A stretch of 64,000 nucleotides of DNA. Source: Acidovorax sp. SRB_14 (GTDB lineage: Bacteria; Pseudomonadota; Gammaproteobacteria; Burkholderiales; Burkholderiaceae_C). Within the stretch, counting starts at the first letter, position 1; each line of letters begins with the position of its first letter. The stretch spans positions 124,001-188,000 of the forward strand of contig NZ_MWOK01000004.1 of NCBI RefSeq assembly GCF_012932145.1, written 5' to 3'. Shown one piece after another: positions 17,226 through 26,905 of this stretch. Under the pieces are notes generated by a model. The model had not been told where the DNA came from, ran no database searches, and saw only the letters and a list, made by a program, of their open reading frames with translations. The translations under genes were made by a program, and so were the position numbers.

Positions 17226-18290
17226 ATGACCCGCCTGATTGACCTGCCCACGCTCGCCCACCTCGTGCACGGCATCGGCGTGCCGCGCTTCATGGCCCTG
17301 CTGGCCGAGCGCATCGAAGCCGACTTTGCGCGCTGGCCCGCATTCGACAAGTCAGCGCGCACCGCGAGCCACAGCGCGCGCGGCGTGATCGAGCTGATGC
17401 CGGTGGCCGACGCCACGCACTACAGCTTCAAATACGTCAACGGCCACCCGTTCAACCCGGCGCAGGGCCTGCCCACGGTGATGGCCTTTGGCGTCCTCGC
17501 CGAAGTGGCCACCGGCTATCCGCTGCTGCTGGCCGAGCTGACGCTGACCACCGCGCTGCGCACCGCCGCCGCTTCGGTCGTGGCGGCCCGCGCGCTGGCG
17601 CGGCGCGATAGCCGCAGCATGGCGCTGATCGGCAACGGCGCGCAAAGCGAATTCCAGGCGCTGGCCTTCCACGCGCTGCTGGGCATCGCCGAGCTGCGCG
17701 TGTTCGATGTGGACCGTGCGGCCACCGACAAGCTGGTGCGCAACCTGGCGGCCGCCGCGCCGGCCTTGCGCGTGCGGCGCGCGGCCTCGACGGCCGAAGC
17801 CGTGCGCGGCGCCGACATCGTCACCACGGCCACCGCCGACAAGGCGCGCGCCACCATCCTCACGCCCGGCATGGTCGAGCCCGGCATGCACCTCAACGCC
17901 GTCGGCGGCGACTGCCCCGGCAAGACCGAGCTGCACGCCGACGTGCTGCGCGGCTCGCGCATCTTTGTCGAGTACGAGCCGCAGACGCGCACCGAGGGCG
18001 AGATCCAGCAGCTCGCGGCCGACCACCCGGTCACCGAGCTCTGGCGCGTGCTCACGGACCAGGCGCCGGGGCGCCGCCATGCGGGCGAGGTGACGGTGTT
18101 CGACTCGGTCGGCTTTGCATTGGAGGACTTCTCGGCCCTGCAGGTGCTGCACCGGCTCGCGCACGAGCGCGGCGTGGGCCGGGACATCGCGCTCGTGCCC
18201 ACCGACGGCGATCCCAAGGACCTGTTTGGCCGCATGCACCCGGCCGCCGCAGCGCCGCGCCTGCGCCTGCGCCTGCGCAGCGTGGCCTGA
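17226..18290 (+). CDS. ornithine cyclodeaminase / mu-crystallin family protein
   Basis: 354 residues. NAD-dependent family that converts ornithine to proline or acts as a ketimine/imine reductase. Visible features: KYVNGHPFNPAQGLPTVMAFG, ELTLTTALRTAAASVVAARALAR, the dinucleotide-binding LIGNGAQSEFQALAF, DIVTTATADK, GMHLNAVGGDCPGKTEL and the late VTVFDSVGFALED. The length and the LNAVGGDCPGK segment match the ornithine-cyclodeaminase branch, but the substrate is not certain. The ATG at 17226 has GGAG upstream. The divergent Lrp-type regulator points to amino-acid control. Confidence 0.88.
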   Translation: MTRLIDLPTLAHLVHGIGVPRFMALLAERIEADFARWPAFDKSARTASHSARGVIELMPVADATHYSFKYVNGHPFNPAQGLPTVMAFGVLAEVATGYPLLLAELTLTTALRTAAASVVAARALARRDSRSMALIGNGAQSEFQALAFHALLGIAELRVFDVDRAATDKLVRNLAAAAPALRVRRAASTAEAVRGADIVTTATADKARATILTPGMVEPGMHLNAVGGDCPGKTELHADVLRGSRIFVEYEPQTRTEGEIQQLAADHPVTELWRVLTDQAPGRRHAGEVTVFDSVGFALEDFSALQVLHRLAHERGVGRDIALVPTDGDPKDLFGRMHPAAAAPRLRLRLRSVA

Positions 18291-18358
18291 AGGCCAGACG
18301 ATCACGCCCGTGGGCGCAGCCCCATCGATGCGCCTGCCCCTCTGCCTGCGGCCCGCCT

Positions 18359-18420
18359 ATTTCAAGCAAAAATGGGCTGTAACGGTTATCCAGTAAGCGT
18401 CTGCAGCTATATTTTCAGGA
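18359..18420 (+). repeat. interspersed repeat, copy C (convergent spacer)
   Basis: TTTCAAGCAAAAATGGGCTGTAACGG..AGTAAGCGTCTGCAGCTATATTTTCAGGAG (shown in part). It shares TTCAAGC, GGC(C)T, AAGCG, CAGCTAT and the CAGGAG end with copies D and F. It lies in the 180-base spacer between the ends of the cyclodeaminase-like gene and the CtaG-like gene; nothing else was seen there. Confidence 0.65.
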
Positions 18421-18470
18421 GTGACGAGCGCTCCAGCGCACCGCGCAAGGCAGATCGCACACTGTGCGCC

Positions 18471-19145
18471 TCAGGCCGCCGCACTGTCGCGCATGACCAT
18501 GCGCCACGCCACCTGCGCCAGCCAGGCCACGGCCAGCAGCGCGGCCACGCCCACCAACCAATGCCCCAGGCGCTCCTGGTCGCCCAGCAGATAGGCGTTG
18601 CAGACGCGCGTGGGCGAATCGATGTAGAGCTGTCCCACCACCGCGGTCATGGGCAGCACATTGCCCAAAAAGAACCCCTGCACCACCAGCCCCGCCGGCC
18701 GCCACGACAGGCGCAGTGCGGCACCGGCCAGCGCCAGCGCGCCGCATTTGGTGGTTTCAACGGCCGGGCTGACCAGCGCCAGGTCGAGCACGCGCGGCAC
18801 CATCAACAGCGCCAGCACCAGGGCCGCAGCCCACAGGCCGGTGATGCCGTACGCGTTCCAGCGCGCCACGCGCGCACGGGCGCTGCTGCCCAGCCCCGCC
18901 AACAGCAGCGCGCCGGCCAGCATCCACAGCGGCGCCTGCAGCAGCATGTGGCGCCACATGCTGGCTTCCAGGGCGTGGCGCGCCGCCGGCAGGGCCAGCA
19001 GCGCCAGTGCCAGCGCGCCCGCTGCCGCCTGGTGGGCGGGCGTGGCGTGCCTGCCTGCGCGCGCCACCAGACCTGCGGCAGTCGCACCCCACCGCGCACC
19101 GCAGGTCGCAGGCGCAGGGGTCTGCAAGGTGGCGCGGTGCGTCAC
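18471..19145 (-). CDS. CtaG-like multi-pass membrane protein of the oxidase cluster
   Basis: 224 residues, about five to six hydrophobic segments. WRHMLLQAPLWMLAGALLLA resembles the His-rich HM-Q-H core of caa3-type CtaG assembly factors, and VVGQLYIDSPTRVCNAYLLGDQERLGHWLVG follows; the match is partial, so CtaG-like is a tentative name. The GTG start at 19145 overlaps the sco stop in a GTGA, implying translational coupling. It is the last gene of the minus-strand oxidase operon, so a role in copper delivery or assembly is inferred. Confidence 0.6.
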   Translation of the reverse strand: MTHRATLQTPAPATCGARWGATAAGLVARAGRHATPAHQAAAGALALALLALPAARHALEASMWRHMLLQAPLWMLAGALLLAGLGSSARARVARWNAYGITGLWAAALVLALLMVPRVLDLALVSPAVETTKCGALALAGAALRLSWRPAGLVVQGFFLGNVLPMTAVVGQLYIDSPTRVCNAYLLGDQERLGHWLVGVAALLAVAWLAQVAWRMVMRDSAAA

Positions 19146-19855
19146 GGCGCACCCCCTGGGGGGCTGGCGGGGACAGCGGCCCGCGTGGCCACGGTGGGTG
19201 CGGCACCACGGGCCAGGTGGCGCGCATAGTTCAGCGCCAGTTCCAGCTCGGCCATGTCGAACACATGCACCAGCCGCCCGGCGGGGTCGATGACGAGCAA
19301 CGCGGCGTTGTGTTCGAAGTCGCCGCGCCCGTCGGGCACCACAACCACCTCCCAGCGCCGCAGCAGCTGCGCCCGTTCGGCCGCGTCGGGCACGCGCAGG
19401 AACTGCCACACCGACGCGTCGGCGTGCAGCTGCCGGCCATAGGCCTGCAGCGCAGCGGGCGTGTCGTGCGCCCCATCGAAGCTCAGCGACAGCAAGCGCA
19501 CCGCCGCAGGAGGCGCCCCTGCGGGCGTGCCGCCAACGGCAGAGCGGTCCTGCAGCAACTGCGCCTGCAGCTGCTGGAAGCTGCTGCCCAGCGACAGGCA
19601 CACGTTCTGGCAGCGGGTGTAGATGAAGCCGGCGATGGTCACGGCCCCCGGTGGCGCGGCCAGCCACTGCGGCAGCGGCCGCGGCGTGGTGCCGGGGCCG
19701 TCCACCTGCACAGGTGGCGCGGCCACGGGCTGCAGCGCCACTTCGAGGCGGCGCGCGCCCTTGGCGGTCCAGACCTGGAAGTCGTGCGTCAGCCAGGCGG
19801 CCGAGGCGTAGGCCGTGAGCCCCAGCGCCCCACTGAGAAAGGCGGTGCGCAGCAT
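19142..19855 (-). CDS. SCO1/SenC-family copper chaperone
   Basis: 237 residues, N-terminal membrane anchor (MLRTAFLSGALGLTAYASAAW) and a thioredoxin-like domain. The copper-binding pair is in FIYTRCQNVC (CxxxC), and the conserved His is in DFEHNAALLVID. These are the three Sco ligands. Family members metallate cytochrome oxidase and maintain thiols in the periplasm. It lies between the extra cytochrome c gene (9-base gap) and the CtaG-like gene (GTGA overlap), supporting a role in assembling the neighbouring oxidase. Confidence 0.88.
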   Translation of the reverse strand: MLRTAFLSGALGLTAYASAAWLTHDFQVWTAKGARRLEVALQPVAAPPVQVDGPGTTPRPLPQWLAAPPGAVTIAGFIYTRCQNVCLSLGSSFQQLQAQLLQDRSAVGGTPAGAPPAAVRLLSLSFDGAHDTPAALQAYGRQLHADASVWQFLRVPDAAERAQLLRRWEVVVVPDGRGDFEHNAALLVIDPAGRLVHVFDMAELELALNYARHLARGAAPTVATRAAVPASPPGGAP

Positions 19856-19864
19856 GCCGAGCGC

Positions 19865-20476
19865 TCAGGTGGGCTTCTCGGCGGCCAGGGCCTTGAGCGC
19901 GGCGCCGCCTTCGAACGGCGTGGTGCGCGTGCTGGCCTTGCGCTCCTGCCCGAACAGCTCGGGTGGCAGCGGGTCCGACTTGTTCGACCAGCTGCTGCGG
20001 ATGTAGCTGGCGACGGCCGCCAGCTCGGCATCGCTCAGCTGCTGGAACGCCGGCATGGCGCCCTTGTAGGTGGTGCCGGCCACTTCGATCTCGCCCTCGA
20101 CGCCGTGCAGCAGGATGTTGGCCAGCGTGCGCGCATCGCCATGGACCCATTCCGAACCATCGAGCGGCGGGAACACGCCCGGCAAGCCCTTGCCCGTGGC
20201 CTGGTGGCAGGCGACGCAGTTCGCCGTGAAGATCTGCTTGCCGTCCACTGCCGCCCCCGGCGCCGCAGGTGCCGGGCCAGACAGGTCGGCCACGGTGCGG
20301 CGGTCGCCCAGGGCCGAATTGCCAAACGGGTCGGACATCAGGATATAGAGCACGCCAAACGCGACCATGGCCAGCACCAGGCCGGCCACGATCAAGGGCA
20401 TGGGCTGCGAGCGCTCCTCGGGCTCTGCGTTTTCGCGCTGCTGGGCGCGGTAGCGGGGGTCGGGTTCGTTCGGCAT
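19865..20476 (-). CDS. membrane-anchored monohaem cytochrome c
   Basis: 203 residues. One transmembrane segment near the N-terminus (MPLIVAGLVLAMVAFGVLYILM), then a class I cytochrome c domain with haem motif CVACH, LPGVFPPLDGSEWV and the distal-Met region AMPAFQQLSDAELAAVASYIR. Family context suggests it is an electron donor or a CcoP-like third subunit of the oxidase encoded just upstream; it has one haem, whereas classical CcoP has two. The ATG at 20476 is used because it opens a compact N-terminal cytoplasmic segment (MPNEPDPRY). Confidence 0.88.
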   Translation of the reverse strand: MPNEPDPRYRAQQRENAEPEERSQPMPLIVAGLVLAMVAFGVLYILMSDPFGNSALGDRRTVADLSGPAPAAPGAAVDGKQIFTANCVACHQATGKGLPGVFPPLDGSEWVHGDARTLANILLHGVEGEIEVAGTTYKGAMPAFQQLSDAELAAVASYIRSSWSNKSDPLPPELFGQERKASTRTTPFEGGAALKALAAEKPT

Positions 20477-20492
20477 GGGCGCCTCACAAGGT

Positions 20493-21137
20493 TCAGTAGG
20501 CCGCTGCCGGCGCGGCGTCTGCCGGGAGCGGCGCCGCCGTGCCGGCCGCGGCCTTGGGTGGGGGCGGCAGCACCGGGTAGGTGTGGTTGAGGCCCTGCAT
20601 GTACTTGACCAGGTCCAGCGCCTCGGGCCGCGCCACCACGACACGGCCAAATGGACCCGCGCCGGGGGGCAGGTTCACCACCTCATCGCCGGGCTCGGCC
20701 GCGTCCTTGACCTCGAAAAGGAAAGGGTAAGCCGGCATGATCGAGCCCGGCGCATAGGCGCGCGGCTGGTACAGGTGGCCCAGGTGCCAGTCCTTGCTGG
20801 GCTGGCGCGCGCCGATGTTGAACAGGTCGGGCCCGGTGCGCATGCTGCCCAGCAGGTGCGGCTTGTCATAGAAATAATCACCCGGCACCGAGGCGCGGCC
20901 CCAACCGCGCTCGTGGTCAGGCCCGAGGTTGCGGTCGCGTGGCTGCTGCGTGTGGCAGTAGACGCAGCCGTTGGCGATGTAAACGGCGCGCCCGCGCAGC
21001 TCGGCGCTGGTGTAGGGCTTGAGCCCCTCGGGCGGCACGACGTCGCGCACCTGAATATAGGGCATTACCACCAACGCAGCCGTGGCAACGGCGAGCGACA
21101 CCATGGCGCCGGCCGCCAGCTTGACTTCATTCTCCAT
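20493..21137 (-). CDS. CcoO-like cytochrome c subunit of cbb3-type oxidase
   Basis: 214 residues. An N-terminal anchor (MENEVKLAAGAMVSLAVATAALVVM) precedes a monohaem domain with GCVYCHTQQPRDR, MRTGPDLFNIGAR, HLYQPRAYAPGSIMPAYPF. The GPDL-IG-R, HL..P and SIMPAYP elements are hallmarks of CcoO/FixO. It is somewhat shorter than classical CcoO. Its ATG at 21137 overlaps the end of the CcoN-like gene by 11 bases, indicating a coupled operon. Confidence 0.88.
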   Translation of the reverse strand: MENEVKLAAGAMVSLAVATAALVVMPYIQVRDVVPPEGLKPYTSAELRGRAVYIANGCVYCHTQQPRDRNLGPDHERGWGRASVPGDYFYDKPHLLGSMRTGPDLFNIGARQPSKDWHLGHLYQPRAYAPGSIMPAYPFLFEVKDAAEPGDEVVNLPPGAGPFGRVVVARPEALDLVKYMQGLNHTYPVLPPPPKAAAGTAAPLPADAAPAAAY

Positions 21138-22779
21138 GGACGGGCTCCAGCGCCTTGTGCGGCGAGAACAGTGCCGCGCCCGTGCGCGTGGGGCCAAACC
21201 GCAGCACCATGGCCAGGAAGTGGCCGACAAAGATCAGGTGGCTGAGCACCATCAGTGCGCCACCCACACTGCGCCACTGCAGGTAGGGGATGGTCAGCGT
21301 GACCGAATCCATGAACGGCCGCGTGCCGTCGAGCATGGCCTGCCCCTGCAGCCAGCCACCGACCGTCAGGCCGATGAAATAGATGCTGATGCCGATGGCC
21401 GCGAGCCAGAACTGCAGCGTGATCAGGCGCGGGTATGGCCACTCCCAGTTCAGCACGCGCGGCATCATGAAATAGATCGCGCCGAACAGCACCATGGTGA
21501 CGAACGCGTAGGCGCCCAGGTGCGCATGGGCCACCGTGAAGTGCGTGAAGTGCGCCACCTGGTTGACGCTGCGCAGCGCCTCGAAGGAGCCCTGCATCGA
21601 CGACAGCATGTACATCAGGCCGCCAAACATCATGAAGCGCAGCGTGGGCGAATGGCGCGCCAGATGCATGCGGCCCCACATGGTGCCGGCCATGTTGATG
21701 GTGAAGGCCGTCACCGGAATGATCATCATCATGCTCTGCACGATGGACAGCGTGGTCAGCCAGCCGGGCACGGGCCCGCCGATCAGGTGGTGGCCGCCGA
21801 CCTGGCCATAGAAGAAGGCCAGCGTCCAGAAGCCCAGGATGGACAGGTTGTACGAGCGCACCGGCCGCCCGATGATCTTGGGCAGAAAGTAATAAATGGC
21901 GCCTACGGCGACCGGCGTGAACCACAGCCCCAGCACATTGTGGCCGTACCACCAGTTGGTGGTGGCCTGCTGCACGCCGGTGTGCACCCCGGGCAGTTTG
22001 CCGATGAGGAACAGCAGTGCAATCCACAGCAGCGCTGCCACCATGTACCAGACGCTCACATAGAGCGACTCGACCTTGCGGTTGACCAGCGTGTAGAGCA
22101 CGGGCCCGATGATGCACAGGAAGCCGGCGACGATGAAGGTGCCGATCTGCCAGGGAATCTCGAGGTACTCCATGCCGTCGGTCCAGCCCGAACCGATGGC
22201 GCCGATGGCGCTGGCAATGCCGGTGTTGATGAGCGCGCCGCCCAGCATGACCCACATGGCCCCCAGCAGCGGCGTGCGCAGCAGGCGCGGCAGCAGCCAC
22301 ACCATGACGCCCAGCGCCGCGTTGGTGATCCAGCCATACAGCACGGCAGTCAGGTGGATGGTGCGGATGCGTCCGAAGGTGAGCCAGGCCTCGCCCACCA
22401 GCCAGTCGGGCATGTGCAGCTTGAGCGAAGAAGTCAGCCCCGCCAGCGAGCCCAGCACCAGCCAGAAGCAGGCAAAGGCCATGAACATGAAGACCGGAAA
22501 GGCGCTCGATTGGTCCGCCTCGACGCGGTGCAGCAGCTCGTCGGGGTCGGCGACATGCAGGTCGCTGCCGGGTTCGATGGCGGCAGCCTGCAGGCGGCTG
22601 CGCGCCGCGCCGGACACCGTGGGGTCGTCCACCCGGCCGACCTCGCCGCGCGCAAAGATCACCGAGGCCGCCCTGGGGTTCTCGACCAGCAGCCCCTTGC
22701 GCATCGACCAGATGAACACGAACAATCCTAGAAGAGACAGCAAAAACGCGCCCAACAAACTCAGTATCGCGCTGTCCAT
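21127..22779 (-). CDS. CcoN-like cbb3-type haem-copper oxidase subunit I
   Basis: 550 residues, about 12 transmembrane helices. Metal ligands are visible: IRTIHLTAVLYGW, NWWYGHNVLGLWF (with YYFLPK carrying the helix-VII Tyr typical of C-family oxidases), YGQVGGHHLIGG, and HFTHFTVAHAHLGAYAF. This is an oxygen-reducing cbb3-type core rather than NorB, which lacks that Tyr. The first ~55 residues (FVFIWSMRKGLLVENP..IFARGEVGRVDDP) look like a CcoS-type assembly segment fused in front. AAGGA precedes the ATG at 22779. CcoP, CcoQ, CcoH and a copper ATPase are absent nearby; norF and norE lie upstream on the same strand. Confidence 0.85.
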   Translation of the reverse strand: MDSAILSLLGAFLLSLLGLFVFIWSMRKGLLVENPRAASVIFARGEVGRVDDPTVSGAARSRLQAAAIEPGSDLHVADPDELLHRVEADQSSAFPVFMFMAFACFWLVLGSLAGLTSSLKLHMPDWLVGEAWLTFGRIRTIHLTAVLYGWITNAALGVMVWLLPRLLRTPLLGAMWVMLGGALINTGIASAIGAIGSGWTDGMEYLEIPWQIGTFIVAGFLCIIGPVLYTLVNRKVESLYVSVWYMVAALLWIALLFLIGKLPGVHTGVQQATTNWWYGHNVLGLWFTPVAVGAIYYFLPKIIGRPVRSYNLSILGFWTLAFFYGQVGGHHLIGGPVPGWLTTLSIVQSMMMIIPVTAFTINMAGTMWGRMHLARHSPTLRFMMFGGLMYMLSSMQGSFEALRSVNQVAHFTHFTVAHAHLGAYAFVTMVLFGAIYFMMPRVLNWEWPYPRLITLQFWLAAIGISIYFIGLTVGGWLQGQAMLDGTRPFMDSVTLTIPYLQWRSVGGALMVLSHLIFVGHFLAMVLRFGPTRTGAALFSPHKALEPVHGE

Positions 22780-22992
22780 GGCAGCATTCCTTTGCAGGTA
22801 GCCCGCACCGGTGCATGAACGCCTGCGGCCAATACGGAAGCACAGGGATACAGAAACCGCACACGCTTGTGCATGTGCTACGCGTTCACGGGAGGTCTCC
22901 AAAAATCCATTTTGCGCTCCGCTTTTGGGCAAGGCAATAACCCTTCCCAACCCCTGCGATCCGACAGCACCGCCCGCGCCGGCGCGCGGCGC

Positions 22993-23313
22993 TCACCAGC
23001 GACCGACCCAGTACGCCAGCGCGATCAACGCCAGCACCAGCGCCAGCCAACCGACCACCAGCCAGCGCCACAGCGCTGGGGCGTGCCGCAGCTCCAGAAA
23101 CTCCAGGATCACCAGCAGGCCCTTGGCAAACGACAGCGCGCACAGCGCCAGCACCGGCACCATCGATCCGGCGGCCACCGGCAGCTGCGCGCCGCCCAGC
23201 CAGTAGGTGGTGGCGGTGATGGCCAGCAGCGCCAGCCAGGCCCGCGTCAGCGCCGCGCTGGCGGCCGGGGCGGCGGGTTCAGAGCGCGGCGGGGGCAGTG
23301 GGGAAGCGGGCAT
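22993..23313 (-). CDS. norF: NorF-like / cytochrome oxidase subunit IV-type membrane protein
   Basis: 106 residues, three hydrophobic helices: WLALLAITATTYWLGG, VPVLALCALSFAKGLLVILEFLELRHAP, WLVVGWLALVLALIALAYWVG. The FAKG..I.EFLELR-AP pattern is the prokaryotic COX4/NorF signature. NorF assists activity of nitric oxide reductase in denitrifiers. It follows norE by 25 bases and is divergent from norCBQD, which favours NorF over a true oxidase subunit IV. A 213-base spacer without any clear signal separates it from the CcoN-like gene. Confidence 0.8.
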   Translation of the reverse strand: MPASPLPPPRSEPAAPAASAALTRAWLALLAITATTYWLGGAQLPVAAGSMVPVLALCALSFAKGLLVILEFLELRHAPALWRWLVVGWLALVLALIALAYWVGRW

Positions 23314-23338
23314 GGCAAAAATCCTGGGGCTATGTCTT

Positions 23339-23959
23339 TCAGCGCATCACATAGACCAGCGGGAACAGCACGATCCAGAGCAGGTCGACCATGTGCCAGA
23401 ACGCGGCGCCGGTCTCCAGCGCGTGGACGTCGTGGGCGCCATAGGCGCCGCGCCGCGTCTTGGCCCACAGGTAGGCGAGCGCCAGCATGCCCACGAGCAC
23501 GTGCAGGAAGTGAAAGCCCGTCAGCATGAGATAGAACAGGTAGAAGGTGTTGGACGAGAAGTCCACGCCGGCGTCGATCTTTTGTGCGTATTCGGCGAGC
23601 TTCACGGCCACGAAAGCCGCGCCGCAGGCCAGCGCCGCCAGCAGCCAGCGCGCGCCGGCCGCCGACGCGCTGCGCTGCACCGCACGAACCGCGCACGCCA
23701 CGCACCAGCTGCCGGTGATGAGCAGCACGGTGTTGGCCGCCCCGGCCTGCCGGTTCAGCGTGTCCTGGCCGGCATTGAACAGCGCCAGCTCGCGCGTGCG
23801 CGCAAACGCAAAGGCCACGAAAAGTATCGCGAAGGTCAGCAGCTCGAGCAGGATGACCAGCCACACGCCCAGGTCGCCGCGCAGGCGGGGCGCGGCGGCC
23901 GTGGACGGCACGGAGGTAGCGGCCGGAAAAGGGCGGGCGGGAACAGCGGGAAAGCGCAT
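23339..23959 (-). CDS. norE: NorE-like / cytochrome oxidase subunit III-type membrane protein
   Basis: 206 residues with about five helices: GDLGVWLVILLELLTFAILFVAF, TVLLITGSWCVACAVRAV, LLAALACGAAFVAVKLAEY, TFYLFYLMLTGFHFLHVLVGMLAL, GAAFWHMVDLLWIVLFPLVYV. FYLMLTGFH-LHVLVG and FWHMVDLLWI-LFPL are typical of the COX3/NorE family. NorE-NorF pairs accompany nor operons and enhance NO reductase; here the pair sits divergent from norC with a DNR/FNR box between. A role for the adjacent cbb3-like oxidase instead cannot be excluded. Confidence 0.82.
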   Translation of the reverse strand: MRFPAVPARPFPAATSVPSTAAAPRLRGDLGVWLVILLELLTFAILFVAFAFARTRELALFNAGQDTLNRQAGAANTVLLITGSWCVACAVRAVQRSASAAGARWLLAALACGAAFVAVKLAEYAQKIDAGVDFSSNTFYLFYLMLTGFHFLHVLVGMLALAYLWAKTRRGAYGAHDVHALETGAAFWHMVDLLWIVLFPLVYVMR

Positions 23960-24091
23960 CGGGCGAGCGTCCAGTCAGGGAACCTGCAGGGCAGAAGCGC
24001 CGCCCGCAGGCAACGCCGTGCCCGCATTCTGGCCGCATCTGTGGCCGAAATGCACAGCCTCCACAATAAGATTCATAAAGCATGAACCTTA

Positions 24092-24105
24092 TTGATGTGC
24101 ATCAA
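24092..24105. promoter_or_regulatory. perfect FNR/DNR/ANR box of the nor region
   Basis: TTGATGTGCATCAA is a perfect palindromic match to TTGATNNNNATCAA. It lies 56 bases before the norC start and 133 bases before the divergent norE start. Members of the CRP/FNR superfamily (FNR/ANR for low oxygen, DNR/NNR for nitric oxide) bind such sites. The -41.5 spacing would put the norC transcript start near 24140. Confidence 0.85.
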
Positions 24106-24160
24106 ACGGACGGCGCGGCGGATTCATACGATGGCCTCTCATCACTGCATGAGGTACACC

Positions 24161-24586
24161 ATGAGTCAAGGCTTCACGAGCCAAATGGCGCGCAACATCT
24201 TTTATGGAGGATCTTTGTTCTTCATTCTGGTGTTTCTGGCGCTGGTCTTCCACACTGAAACCAAGATCCCCGAACGCTCCAAGTCGGGCGACATCACGCC
24301 GGCCGTCGTGCGCGGCAAGCACCTCTGGGAAACGCGCAACTGCATCGGCTGCCACACGCTGCTGGGCGAAGGCGCCTATTTCGCGCCCGAGCTGGGCAAT
24401 GTCTACGAGCGCCGCGGCCCGGACTTCATCAAGGGCTGGATCAAGGCCATGCCCACGCACACGCCGGGCCGCCGCCAGATGCCGCAGTTCAACTTCACGG
24501 AAGCCCAGCTCGACGACATGGTCGAGTTCCTGCGCTGGACCAACGGCATCAACACCGAGAAGTGGCCGCCGAACATCGAAGGCTGA
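24161..24586 (+). CDS. norC: nitric oxide reductase cytochrome c subunit
   Basis: 141 residues. An N-terminal anchor (ARNIFYGGSLFFILVFLALVF) precedes a monohaem domain with haem motif CIGCHTLLGEGAYFAPELG, RGPDFIKGWI and RRQMPQFNFTEAQLDDMVEFLRW, all canonical for NorC. It hands electrons to NorB for reduction of two NO to N2O at the periplasmic face. The ATG at 24161 has GAGGT upstream; earlier in-frame ATGs overlap the FNR box and are rejected. First gene of norC-norB-norQ-polyferredoxin-norD. Confidence 0.96.
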   Translation: MSQGFTSQMARNIFYGGSLFFILVFLALVFHTETKIPERSKSGDITPAVVRGKHLWETRNCIGCHTLLGEGAYFAPELGNVYERRGPDFIKGWIKAMPTHTPGRRQMPQFNFTEAQLDDMVEFLRWTNGINTEKWPPNIEG

Positions 24587-26065
<1,479 letters not shown>

Positions 26066-26068
26066 GCC

Positions 26069-26905
26069 ATGGCACCCGTCCTTTCTGCCACCGCGCCAGC
26101 CGCAGGCGCCAGCGCCGCCCGCGTGCCGTTCTATGCCGCGCAGGGCAGTGAATGCGCGCTGTTCGAACACTGCTTCGAGCAGCAGCTGCCACTGCTCATC
26201 AAAGGCCCCACCGGCTGCGGCAAGACGCGCTTCGTCGAGCACATGGCGGCGCGGCTGGGCCGCCCGCTGATCACCGTGTCCTGCCACGACGATTTGAGCG
26301 CGGCCGACCTGGTGGGCCGCCACCTGATCGGCCAGGGCAACACGGTCTGGGCCGACGGGCCGCTGACGCGCGCGGTGCGCGAAGGCGCGATCGTCTACCT
26401 CGACGAGGTGGTCGAGGCGCGCAAGGACACCACCGTGGTGCTGCACCCGCTGGCCGACGACCGGCGCGTGCTGCCGATCGAGCGCACCGGCGAACTGCTG
26501 CAGGCGCCGCCCGAGTTCATGCTCGTCATCTCGTACAACCCCGGCTACCAGAACCTGCTCAAGGGCCTCAAGCCCAGCACGCGCCAGCGCTTCACCGCGC
26601 TGACGCTGGACTACCCCGCGCCCGCGGTCGAGCGCGCGATCCTGGAACGCGAAGGCCGGGCCACGCCCGCGCTGGCAGCGCGCCTGGTGCAGCTGGCCCA
26701 AGCCTTGCGGCGCCTGAGCGACCACGACCTCGAAGAGACCGCCAGCACGCGCCTCTTGGTGATGGCGGCGCGCCTGGTGGCCTCGGGCCTGCCGCTGCGC
26801 GCGGCCTGCCGCGCCGCCGTGGTCGATGCGCTGAGCGACGACAGCGACACGCTCGCGGCCCTCGACGAGGTGGTGCGCGCCGTGGTGGGCGACGACGATG
26901 CCTGA
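26069..26905 (+). CDS. norQ: NorQ, MoxR-type AAA+ ATPase
   Basis: 278 residues. Walker A GPTGCGKT (46-53), Walker B AIVYLDEVVEA, sensor segment MLVISYNPGYQNLLKGLKPSTRQRF. NorQ works with NorD to insert the non-haem iron into NorB. Starts three bases after norB and its end overlaps the next gene by eight bases. The sequence is full length and intact. Confidence 0.95.
   Translation: MAPVLSATAPAAGASAARVPFYAAQGSECALFEHCFEQQLPLLIKGPTGCGKTRFVEHMAARLGRPLITVSCHDDLSAADLVGRHLIGQGNTVWADGPLTRAVREGAIVYLDEVVEARKDTTVVLHPLADDRRVLPIERTGELLQAPPEFMLVISYNPGYQNLLKGLKPSTRQRFTALTLDYPAPAVERAILEREGRATPALAARLVQLAQALRRLSDHDLEETASTRLLVMAARLVASGLPLRAACRAAVVDALSDDSDTLAALDEVVRAVVGDDDA

Noticed and set aside
22780-22992. 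FNR box or separate promoter before the CcoN-like gene
   Set aside because: No TTGAT..ATCAA match or convincing -35/-10 pair was found in this spacer.
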